In this document: piece by piece, positions 1-5,228 of the stretch
Layout: every line of letters begins with the position of its first letter
Numbering within the stretch: position 1 is the stretch's first letter
DNA from: Phycisphaerae bacterium
GTDB taxonomy: Bacteria; Planctomycetota; Phycisphaerae; SM23-33
Direction: 5' to 3'
Assembly: GCA_022866005.1 (NCBI GenBank)
Contig: JALHTV010000280.1
Coordinates: 1-10,559, forward strand
DNA: 10,559 nucleotides
The notes under the pieces: generated by a model
What the model was told of the DNA's origin: nothing
Seen by the model: only the letters and a program-made list of their open reading frames with translations
Databases searched by the model: none
Program-made: the position numbers and the translations under genes

Positions 1-272
1 GCAAGAACTCCGACCAGGGCTTGGCGGTGCTCACCGAGATGCGCCAACGCCTGGCCGGCTGCCCCTGGACCGCGGGGGATCTGGAGGCCCTGCTCAAGTC
101 GACCTGCGAATCGTCCGGCCTGGGCATGGGCAAGGTCGCCCAGCCGATTCGCGTGGCCGTCACCGGCAGGACAATCAGCCCACCGATCTTCGACACCCTG
201 ACTCTGCTGGGGAGACAAAAGACCCTCGCGCGGATCGACCGCTGCCTGGCGACATTCTCCAAGAAGCCCTAG
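1..272 (+). CDS. gltX: Glutamyl-tRNA synthetase, C-terminal end (5' truncated by window)
   Basis: The reading frame is already open at the window edge (first full codon at base 3, Lys-Asn-Ser-Asp-Gln-Gly) and ends at TAG 270-272, so about 89 C-terminal residues are visible. The stretch GKVAQPIRVAVTGRTISPP followed by FDTL, LLG and ARI is the conserved end of the anticodon-binding helical domain of bacterial class I glutamyl-tRNA synthetases, which charge tRNA-Glu with glutamate in the cytoplasm. The catalytic Rossmann domain (HIGH and KMSKS motifs) lies upstream of the window, so I cannot tell a discriminating enzyme from a non-discriminating one that also charges tRNA-Gln. The TTG at 21 is internal and not a start. 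No gene follows within 500 bases on this strand, so it is likely the last gene of its transcript. Confidence 0.9.
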   Translation, partial: KNSDQGLAVLTEMRQRLAGCPWTAGDLEALLKSTCESSGLGMGKVAQPIRVAVTGRTISPPIFDTLTLLGRQKTLARIDRCLATFSKKP

Positions 273-307
273 CCCCCTGTAGGCGTCCTGTTGCCGAAGT
301 GGGGGAG

Positions 308-327
308 CTTGCGGCATGCCGCGCAAG
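308..327 (+). terminator. Hairpin after gltX, possible terminator
   Basis: CTTGCG (308-313) pairs perfectly with CGCAAG (322-327) around an 8-base loop. A weaker stem (CTG/CAG, 333-342) and a T-richer stretch (TCTTATATCTTT, 344-355) follow. It sits 36 bases after the gltX stop, where a terminator is expected. No T-run touches the stem, so it is a weak candidate for an intrinsic terminator. Confidence 0.25.
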
Positions 328-374
328 GACTTCTGGTAACAGGTCTTATATCTTTCGGAGCAGCATCCAAGCTT

Positions 375-419
375 CCCCCGGCGCGAACGGTTGATCGCCC
401 GCGGTCTGCGCGGCGGGGG
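375..419 (+). repeat. Inverted repeat, 11-base arms
   Basis: The arms CCCCCGGCGCG (375-385) and CGCGGCGGGGG (409-419) are complementary except for one G-G mismatch. A shorter competing stem, CCGCG/CGCGG (399-403 and 409-413), lies within it. It could be an RNA hairpin in a long leader or a DNA site. The G/C-only arms make chance pairing more likely than for the repeats further down. Confidence 0.35.
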
Positions 420-463
420 TGAAGGGCGGGGCAGGGGGCACATTCTTCCACGGCGGTTTTGCC

Positions 464-522
464 GCGGCCCTGCTGCGAATCGTAACTTTGCTTTAATGCC
501 GGTCTCTTCGCGGCAGGGCCGC
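464..522 (+). repeat. Long inverted repeat enclosing an AT-rich loop
   Basis: The 16 bases at 464-479 pair with 507-522, with a single G-T wobble (474 with 512) and no bulge. The 27-base loop (480-506) is the most AT-rich stretch of the gap and includes TTTAAT at 492-497, a -10-like hexamer. Two readings are open: an operator-like DNA site around a promoter, or a stable RNA stem early in the leader. No T-run follows, so an intrinsic terminator is unlikely. Confidence 0.5.
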
Positions 523-594
523 CCAGCGCCAACCCGGCCCGCGCCGCGAGGGCTTACAGGAGGAACAGACCCGCACCAACGGAGGGAACCCCAA

Positions 595-628
595 GACCTG
601 CGACGGGGACCTTTGACCGTCGCAGGTC
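595..628 (+). repeat. Perfect 12-bp hairpin in the leader
   Basis: GACCTGCGACGG (595-606) is followed after a 10-base loop (607-616) by its exact reverse complement (617-628). A purine block, GGAGGAAGG (632-640), follows directly. There is no T-run. This is the cleanest single stem in the gap and supports a folded leader RNA upstream of the PEP-CTERM gene. Confidence 0.55.
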
Positions 629-664
629 GGCGGAGGAAGGCACCATTTGCCGTTACGCCGCACC

Positions 665-719
665 GCGGGCGCAGAGCTCAACGGTGCGACACCGTGCCCG
701 CCGAAGGAGGGTCGGCGGG
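665..719 (+). promoter_or_regulatory. Two mutually exclusive hairpins, one with AGGAGGG in its loop
   Basis: Structure 1: GCGGGC (665-670) pairs with GCCCGC (696-701), and ACGGTG (681-686) pairs with CACCGT (690-695), leaving a one-sided 10-base bulge (671-680). Structure 2: CCCGCCGA (697-704) pairs perfectly with TCGGCGGG (712-719), leaving AGGAGGG in a 7-base loop. Both need bases 697-701, so they exclude each other. A third option pairs GCACCG (660-665) with CGGTGC (682-687), which would break structure 1. The geometry is that of a switching leader. No ligand class is recognised and the function is inferred. Confidence 0.35.
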
Positions 720-739
720 ACCACATCACAGACGCCCAC

Positions 740-782
740 CGGCGGACAGGACCCGCCGCGAGGCAACGCATGCCGAAGGAGG
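740..782 (+). promoter_or_regulatory. Hairpins leading into the ribosome binding site of the PEP-CTERM gene
   Basis: CGGCGG (740-745) pairs with CCGCCG (753-758), and a small stem GGCA/TGCC (762-765 with 771-774) follows. The Shine-Dalgarno AAGGAGG at 776-782 comes next, 6 bases before the ATG at 789. This strong site fixes the start of the gene. The 11-mer GCCGAAGGAGG occurs here (772-782) and exactly 72 bases upstream (700-710), where no start codon follows. Confidence 0.6.
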
Positions 783-788
783 TGTGCC

Positions 789-1496
789 ATGTCAAAGAGG
801 TTTCTCATTGCAGCCGCTATCGGTCTTTGGGTGGCGGTCACCCCCGCCGCAGGAACTATCATCACGGCCACGTTCTTGGGCGTGAATCCTGGGCGGACCA
901 TCCGCGTCTACGACGGCTCCACGTCTCCGGCACTGAGCCGCTACGTCTCGGCCGGGGTCTACAATTTCAGGATCCAACCCGGCACGACCTACACCGGCCT
1001 GGGCGCAGTCGGCGACACGTTCGGGGCCTTCTGCATCGATCTGGGCAACACGATTGCCAGGAACCACACGTACACCTGGAGCGTGGTCGACCCCAGCGAC
1101 TCACCGAACCCCAGCACCTACTCCGATGGACACATCAGCGCCAGTGAGATGCTGGCCTTGCAGCGCCTGATCGGCGCGTATCCGCTGTCCTCGCTGAGCA
1201 CGAGAGCTCAGGCCGCTGCGTTCCAGGCGGCCCTGTGGGAGATCGTGAACGAATCCGGCAGCGTCTACTACGTGACCGTCGGCAACTTCCGGGCCAGCAG
1301 GTACCTCGACACCGCCCTGGCCAACCAGATGCTGACGGTCTCAGCCGGCTACCAAGGTGCGCTGCCGCTGCTGAAGGCCCTGACCAGTCCGTGCGCTCAA
1401 GACATGTTGGTGGTCATTCCCGAGCCGGCCACCCTGTCTCTCCTGAGCGCGGGGATGGGCATTCTCGCGCTCCACCGGCGCCATGTGCGGAGGTAA
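789..1496 (+). CDS. Secreted PEP-CTERM sorting-domain protein with thioester-like motifs
   Basis: The product is 235 residues, exported and predicted to be processed at the envelope. It has a Sec signal peptide (MSKRF, then a hydrophobic core at 6-18, with likely cleavage near Ala20-Ala21). A roughly 185-residue extracytoplasmic domain follows, then a C-terminal PEP-CTERM tag: PEPATL from 211, a hydrophobic segment to about 228, and a basic tail (HRRHVRR). By family knowledge such tags are recognised by exosortase/archaeosortase-type transpeptidases, often in exopolysaccharide-producing diderms; no exosortase gene lies in this window. The ectodomain contains FCIDL (Cys82) and FQAALWEI (Gln146, Trp150). 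That Cys plus aromatic-Gln-x-x-Leu-Trp pair recalls thioester domains of surface adhesins, but this is inference. The start is set by AAGGAGG 6 bases upstream. The gene is monocistronic with a long structured leader. The exact function is unknown. Confidence 0.85.
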   Translation: MSKRFLIAAAIGLWVAVTPAAGTIITATFLGVNPGRTIRVYDGSTSPALSRYVSAGVYNFRIQPGTTYTGLGAVGDTFGAFCIDLGNTIARNHTYTWSVVDPSDSPNPSTYSDGHISASEMLALQRLIGAYPLSSLSTRAQAAAFQAALWEIVNESGSVYYVTVGNFRASRYLDTALANQMLTVSAGYQGALPLLKALTSPCAQDMLVVIPEPATLSLLSAGMGILALHRRHVRR

Positions 1497-1541
1497 TCGG
1501 AATCCAGTCATGTGTTCCGGGAGCACGGGTCCGACGAGTCA

Positions 1542-1575
1542 GCAGGCTGGGAGCCTGCGGGGTCTGAGCACCCCG
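1542..1575 (+). terminator. Tandem hairpins downstream of the PEP-CTERM gene
   Basis: GCAGGCT (1542-1548) pairs perfectly with AGCCTGC (1552-1558) around GGG. An alternative or abutting stem, CGGGGT (1558-1563) with ACCCCG (1570-1575), follows. They begin 45 bases after the stop codon in a convergent junction, where a terminator is expected. No T-run follows, so termination, if any, is not of the classical intrinsic type. Confidence 0.35.
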
Positions 1576-1604
1576 GCGCCTCTACCCGCTGTGGGTGACC
1601 GAGC

Positions 1605-1642
1605 AGGCCAGGGGCCAGGGCAGGGTTACTTGCCCCTGGCCT
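1605..1642 (-). terminator. Hairpin across the topA stop codon
   Basis: AGGCCAGGGGC (1605-1615) and GCCCCTGGCCT (1632-1642) are perfectly complementary over 11 bases, with a 16-base loop containing the topA stop (1626-1628). The distal arm encodes part of the last residues of topA. Read on the minus strand, no T-run follows the stem, so this is a weak terminator candidate. It may act on transcripts from either side of the convergent junction. Confidence 0.3.
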
Positions 1643-4304
1643 TGGCGGCAGGGGACTTGGGCCTGGGTTTGGGCTTCTTGCCTTCCTGGGTGCTTTCCGG
1701 CCCGGCGCCCTGGGAAGCCTTGAGCTGATCCAGCTTCTCGAGGCCCATGGCCTTGCGGCAGCGGGGGAAGCCGCTGCACGCGAGGAACTCCCCGCGTCGG
1801 CCGTGGCGGATGAGCATCGGTCGGCCGCAGGCGGGGCAGTTGACCCCCGCTGGCTTGGGCTGCGGCCGCGGCGGCGGCTCGATGGTGATGCCCGCCGGGA
1901 GTGAGGCCGTCACCCGGCACTGCGGGTAGCGCGAGCATCCCAGGAATGCGTGGCGGCCTTTCCACTTCACGGTCATCTGGCTGCCGCAGGCGGAGCAGGT
2001 CTGGTGGACCTCCTCAGCCTTGACCTGCTTGAGCGGCTCGCCGTTGTCATCGCAGCGGAGCGTGCCCCTGCACTGTGGATATCCGCTGCACCCCAGGAAG
2101 CTGCCGTAGCGGCTGCGGCGGAGGACCATGTTTCGCCCGCATTCGGGGCAGGGCACGTCCACTTCCCGGCGCAGGAGCTTCTTGCCGTCGGCGTCGACGG
2201 AATGGGTCTGCTTGCAGTCGGGGTACCCCGAGCACGCGAGGTAGCGCCCGTTCTTGGAGAACTTGTAGACCATGGGCTTGCCGCAGGCCTCGCAGTGGTA
2301 CTCGCTGGGGGTGCTCTCGGCCTTGGCGTGGACCATTCTTTCGGCAGCCTGGGTGAGGTGCTTGTGGAAGGGCCCGTAGAACTCCTCCAGCACGGCGACC
2401 CAGTCTTTGCGGGCCTCTTCGATCTTGTCGAGCTGGTCCTCCATGTGGGCGGTGAAGCGGACGTCGAAGATGTCCGGCAGGTGCTTGACCAGCTTCCGCG
2501 TGACGACCTTGCCCAGCTCGGTGGGGCGGAAGGCGCGGTCAGTCAGATCCACGTAGCCGCGGTCCTGGATGGTGTGGATGATCGTGGCGTAGGTGCTGGG
2601 CCGGCCAATGCCGTCCGCCTCCAGCGCCTTGACCAGCGACGCCTCGGTGTATCGCGGCGGCGGTTGGGTGAAGTGCTGCGTGGCGGACAGCTCCAGGGGC
2701 ATGACCTGCTGGCCGTCGCGCAACTCCGGCAGCATGGGATCCCCGCCGCGCGGCAGACCCGTGACGCGCAGGCAGCCGTCGAAGACCAACTGGCGCCCCA
2801 TGGCCTTGAAGATCGCCGCTCCGGCTGGCGCCTCGGCGACGATCTCGGCCTCGGTGACGTTCCACACCGCCGGCGCCATCTGGCAGGCGACGAATCGCTG
2901 CCAGATCAGTCGGTAGAGCTTGTATTGATCGTCGCTCAGCACCCCGATCAGGTCATCGGGGCTGCGGCGGGCGTCGGTGGGACGGATGGCCTCGTGGGCC
3001 TCCTGCGCGCGGGCGTCGGCGGCGTAGACGTTGGGCTTGTCGGGCACGTACGGCGGGCCGAACCGGCCGGCGATGAGCTGACGGGCCGCGGAGGTCGCCT
3101 CGGCCGCCAGGTGCGTGCTGTCGGTCCGCATGTAGGTGATCAGGCCGACGCTGCCCTCCCCGGGCACCTCCACGCCCTCGTAAAGCTGCTGGGCGGTCCG
3201 CATGGTCCGGTTCGCCGAGAACCGCAACTGCACCGCCGCGGCCTGCTGCATCGAGGCGGTGGTCAGCGGGGCCTGCGGGCGCGTGCGGGCCTCGCGCTGC
3301 TGAAGATTGCGCACAACGAACGCCGGCCCGCCGGCGGTCAGGTGTCCGACGACCGTGACGCGATGACGGGCCAGGCCCTTGGCGGAAGCGTCCTCCTGCT
3401 TGTCTACCGCATCGATCGCCAGTCCCAGCGCCTGGGCGACCTCAAGGGCCGGCTCGGCGCGATCGACCTTGAATCGCTCCCCGCGCCAGCTCACCAGCTC
3501 CGCACGGAAGGCGCGGTGATCGGTGAGGAACTGTTGCTGCACGTCGCGCGAGGGCCCGGCGCCCTTGTCGTCGCGCTGGGCGACTAGCGCCGCCCACTGC
3601 TTGGCCAGAGCCGCCGCAGCCCCATCGGTGGTGAGCACGGCCGCGACGCGCCAGTATTCCTCGGGCTCGAACTCGTCGATCTCCCGCTCGCGGTCCACGA
3701 TCAGCCGCACGGCGACCGACTGCACCCGCCCGGCCGACAGCCCCGGGGCGACCTTACGCCACAGCAGCGGGGAGACCTCGTAGCCCACGATGCGGTCGAG
3801 GATCCGCCGGGCCTGCTGGGCGTTGACCTTGTTCATGTCGATCTCGTGCGGATGGGCGAAGGCCTCGCGGATGGCCGAGGGGGTGATCTCGTTAAAGATC
3901 ACGCGGCGGATGCGGTCCGGCTTGACGCCCAGGCTCTCGGCCAGGTGCCAGGCGATGGCCTCGCCCTCGCGGTCCAGGTCGGTGGCCAGGAACACCTCGC
4001 TCGCCTGGCGGGCGTCCTTCTTGAGTTCCGCGAGCACCTTTCGCCGGCTGGCCAGGGGTTCGTAGGTGGGGGCGAAGTCGTTCTTGATGTCCACGCCCAT
4101 CGCCTTGGGCGGCAGGTCGCGGACGTGGCCCATCGAGGCCTTCACGCGATACTCTTTCCCCAGGTAGCGGTTGATGGTGCGGGCCTTGGCGGGCGATTCC
4201 ACCACGACCAACTTCCAGCTTCCGGCGCGCCGGCTCCCGGACGCCGAGCGCGCCCGGGATGCCTTGGCGGATCGCTTCGAGATTGTCTTGGTGGTTCTTG
4301 CCAT
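1626..4304 (-). CDS. topA: DNA topoisomerase I (type IA, omega protein)
   Basis: The 892-residue product relaxes negative supercoils by single-strand cleavage and passage. The Toprim domain is near residues 30-140: VVVESPAKA with Glu36, and the metal-binding DLDREGE at 109-115. LSAGRVQSVAVRLI at about 189 and the catalytic-tyrosine motif ITYMRTDS (Tyr391) are intact. Four C4 zinc ribbons follow, each CxxC...C(S)xxPxC, starting near residues 670, 718, 769 and 822. A Lys/Pro/Arg-rich tail ends the protein. The roughly 30-residue N-terminus before the Toprim domain is also Ser/Arg/Lys-rich. ATG at 4304 was chosen; an in-frame GTG at 4331 would add nine residues, and neither start has a strong Shine-Dalgarno. 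The gene is convergent with the PEP-CTERM gene and probably separately transcribed, since a terminator precedes it. The length is close to that of typical bacterial TopA with several zinc ribbons. Confidence 0.96.
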   Translation of the reverse strand: MARTTKTISKRSAKASRARSASGSRRAGSWKLVVVESPAKARTINRYLGKEYRVKASMGHVRDLPPKAMGVDIKNDFAPTYEPLASRRKVLAELKKDARQASEVFLATDLDREGEAIAWHLAESLGVKPDRIRRVIFNEITPSAIREAFAHPHEIDMNKVNAQQARRILDRIVGYEVSPLLWRKVAPGLSAGRVQSVAVRLIVDREREIDEFEPEEYWRVAAVLTTDGAAAALAKQWAALVAQRDDKGAGPSRDVQQQFLTDHRAFRAELVSWRGERFKVDRAEPALEVAQALGLAIDAVDKQEDASAKGLARHRVTVVGHLTAGGPAFVVRNLQQREARTRPQAPLTTASMQQAAAVQLRFSANRTMRTAQQLYEGVEVPGEGSVGLITYMRTDSTHLAAEATSAARQLIAGRFGPPYVPDKPNVYAADARAQEAHEAIRPTDARRSPDDLIGVLSDDQYKLYRLIWQRFVACQMAPAVWNVTEAEIVAEAPAGAAIFKAMGRQLVFDGCLRVTGLPRGGDPMLPELRDGQQVMPLELSATQHFTQPPPRYTEASLVKALEADGIGRPSTYATIIHTIQDRGYVDLTDRAFRPTELGKVVTRKLVKHLPDIFDVRFTAHMEDQLDKIEEARKDWVAVLEEFYGPFHKHLTQAAERMVHAKAESTPSEYHCEACGKPMVYKFSKNGRYLACSGYPDCKQTHSVDADGKKLLRREVDVPCPECGRNMVLRRSRYGSFLGCSGYPQCRGTLRCDDNGEPLKQVKAEEVHQTCSACGSQMTVKWKGRHAFLGCSRYPQCRVTASLPAGITIEPPPRPQPKPAGVNCPACGRPMLIRHGRRGEFLACSGFPRCRKAMGLEKLDQLKASQGAGPESTQEGKKPKPRPKSPAAKARGK

Positions 4305-4388
4305 CACCTGACCGGGCCGGCAGCCCGCCACGTCTCGGTAGGCTCCGTCGACCCTCCCCCGCGGTCGCCGGCGCCGAGGACGCGCCCC

Positions 4389-4419
4389 ATGATGGGGTTG
4401 GGGGGTGGGCGTTTGTCAA
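4389..4419 (-). promoter_or_regulatory. Candidate topA promoter with palindrome at the -10
   Basis: Read on the minus strand, a perfect -35 hexamer TTGACA (4419-4414) is followed after 19 bases by CATCAT (4394-4389), a 4/6 match to the -10 consensus. The spacer is longer than the usual 17. The -10 lies inside the perfect palindrome CCCCATGATGGGG (4385-4397), a possible operator. It sits about 85 bases upstream of the topA ATG, downstream of the macro-gene terminator. Function is inferred. Confidence 0.4.
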
Positions 4420-4462
4420 GCCCGCTGAGGCTTTTTCGGACTCATGGGTGGGCGAGTTTACT

Positions 4463-4499
4463 GAAAACCAGGAGCGGCAAGGGGGCTTGCGGCCGCTCC
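4463..4499 (-). terminator. Intrinsic terminator of the macro-domain gene
   Basis: On the minus strand GGAGCGGC (4499-4492) pairs with GCCGCTCC (4478-4471) over 8 bases. An inner GCAAG/CTTGC stem can also form. The hairpin is followed immediately by TGGTTTTC (4470-4463), a short T-rich tail. It begins 10 bases after the macro-domain stop codon. This is the best classical terminator in the window and argues that topA is not co-transcribed with the macro gene. Confidence 0.6.
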
Positions 4500-4508
4500 G
4501 AGCGCCCC

Positions 4509-5051
4509 TCAGGGCACGCCTTGCGGGTCATGCTTCCGGTCCATCTCCTGGTGCACGCCGCGAAACGTCTCGGCCGCCCGATCGTCGAACAGGACGAATC
4601 GCACCTCCGTCAGCGACGTCTTGTCGTGCTCCGCGAGGTACCTGCGGACCTCCCCCAGCATGACCTTGGCGCAGGTGGCCATGTCGATGCCGCCTATCCC
4701 TGAGCCGGTGGCGGGGAAGGCAAGCGTCGCGATGCGGTGCCTCTCCGCCAGTGCCAGCACGGCCGCGGTGGACTGCCGCAGGGCCGCCGGCGTGGTCCGC
4801 CCCCCCAGGGCCATGGAGGCCTGGTGGATGACGTACCGGGCCGGCAGGTCGCCCGCACCGGTGATGGCCGCCTGGCCGACCTCGATGGGTCCGTGGCGCG
4901 TGCACTCCTCCTGGATGCTCGGCCCGCCCTTGGTGCGGATCGCCCCCGCCAGTCCGCCGCCCAGAATCAGATCATTGTTGGCCGCGTTGACGATGGTGTC
5001 CACTTTACAGGCGGTGAGGTCCCCGGTCTGGATGCTGATCTTCGTCGTCAT
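4509..5051 (-). CDS. Macro-domain protein (ADP-ribose binding or hydrolysing)
   Basis: The 180-residue product is a single cytoplasmic macro domain. Visible motifs in order are GDLT (10-13), VDTIVNAANN (17-26) followed by the GGG loop (31-33), GAGDLPARYVIHQAS (65-79) and ATGSGIGGID (114-123). These are the ADP-ribose pocket elements. Members bind ADP-ribose or O-acetyl-ADP-ribose, and many remove ADP-ribose from proteins or nucleic acids. The segment after the glycine loop reads GLAGAIRTKGG, so the Asp and His expected in MacroD-type hydrolases (GVDGAIH) are absent. It looks closer to the archaeal Af1521-like branch, so activity cannot be assumed. The short C-terminal extension (DRKHDPQGVP) is unremarkable. 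ATG 5051 gives the full domain, but no clear Shine-Dalgarno is seen. The gene is transcribed alone, divergently from the dehydratase gene. Confidence 0.9.
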   Translation of the reverse strand: MTTKISIQTGDLTACKVDTIVNAANNDLILGGGLAGAIRTKGGPSIQEECTRHGPIEVGQAAITGAGDLPARYVIHQASMALGGRTTPAALRQSTAAVLALAERHRIATLAFPATGSGIGGIDMATCAKVMLGEVRRYLAEHDKTSLTEVRFVLFDDRAAETFRGVHQEMDRKHDPQGVP

Positions 5052-5076
5052 CGCTGATGGTGCTCGCTACGGGGCC

Positions 5077-5082
5077 ATCATA
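5077..5082 (-). promoter_or_regulatory. Possible -10 box for the macro-domain gene
   Basis: On the minus strand TATGAT (5082-5077) matches five of six -10 consensus bases and lies 26 bases upstream of the ATG, which would give a leader of roughly 20 bases. No recognisable -35 sits 16-18 bases further upstream. It is one of the few AT-rich spots in this divergent region. Confidence 0.3.
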
Positions 5083-5110
5083 CTACACTGCGCACGCACA
5101 GGCGCTAGCA

Positions 5111-5125
5111 GACTCGCGGCGAGTC
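5111..5125. promoter_or_regulatory. Perfect 7-1-7 palindrome in the divergent intergenic region
   Basis: GACTCGC (5111-5117), a central G, and GCGAGTC (5119-5125) form a perfect dyad. It lies between the candidate -10 of the macro gene and the candidate -35 of the dehydratase gene (5144), a position suited to an operator acting on one or both genes. No regulator gene is adjacent, so the role is inferred. Confidence 0.3.
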
Positions 5126-5143
5126 GGGTGGGGACATTAGGGG

Positions 5144-5172
5144 TTGACCGGCTGCGCGGGGGCCAGTACGGT
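5144..5172 (+). promoter_or_regulatory. Candidate promoter of the dehydratase operon
   Basis: TTGACC (5144-5149) matches five of six -35 consensus bases. It is followed by a 17-base spacer and TACGGT (5167-5172), a 3/6 match to the -10 that keeps the TA and final T. Transcription would start near 5179, about 50 bases before the ATG. The -35 and spacing are good and the -10 is poor. Confidence 0.4.
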
Positions 5173-5228
5173 GGGCCGACAATCGCGGCGCCGGCCGCCA
5201 CGCCGAGCGCGCGTCGGAGAGGCCGTCC

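Larger units (their letters stand above)
273..788 (+). other. Non-coding gap / structured leader upstream of the PEP-CTERM gene
   Basis: This 516-base stretch holds no convincing gene. It contains perfect or near-perfect inverted repeats at 308-327, 375-419, 464-522, 595-628, 665-701, 697-719 and 740-758. It also has five purine-rich Shine-Dalgarno-like motifs (558-563, 581-586, 632-640, 705-711, 776-782), of which only the last precedes a start codon. Two AT-richer islands (about 344-356 and 480-498) are the likeliest promoter positions. TATATC at 347-352 and TTTAAT at 492-497 resemble -10 boxes, but neither has a clear -35. If transcription starts at either island, the 5' leader would be about 290-430 bases long. 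High GC raises the background of chance hairpins, so the regulatory reading is inference. Confidence 0.5.

Noticed and set aside
639..650. Sigma-54-like element (GGCAC ... TTGC) upstream of the PEP-CTERM gene
   Set aside because: Sigma-54 promoters need GG and GC separated by 10 bases. Here the separation is 8, so it would not function as one, attractive though it is for a PEP-CTERM gene.
273..788. Cyclic-di-GMP-I (GEMM) or other known riboswitch in the leader
   Set aside because: The conserved GEMM core and its tetraloop/receptor elements are not seen, and no other class is recognised by eye. A covariance-model scan would settle it.
391..885. 164-codon open frame in the leader, plus strand
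   Set aside because: It is Arg/Pro/Gly-rich with no motif and no ribosome site, and it overlaps the well-supported PEP-CTERM start in another frame. It fits chance in GC-rich DNA.
1497..1625. Small gene in the convergent junction
   Set aside because: The open frames here are extensions or shadows of neighbouring frames without ribosome sites. The stretch is better explained by hairpins between two converging genes.
1950..3587. 545-codon open frame on the plus strand opposite topA
   Set aside because: It is an antisense shadow. The minus frame carries the whole set of topoisomerase motifs and zinc ribbons, and the plus frame shows no motif.
4418..4436. Plus-strand hairpin AAGCC/GGCTT followed by a T-run, terminator-like
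   Set aside because: The stem is only 5 bp and lies on the strand antisense to topA and the macro gene, with no plus-strand gene upstream to terminate. It overlaps the better-supported minus-strand -35. It could matter only for antisense transcription.
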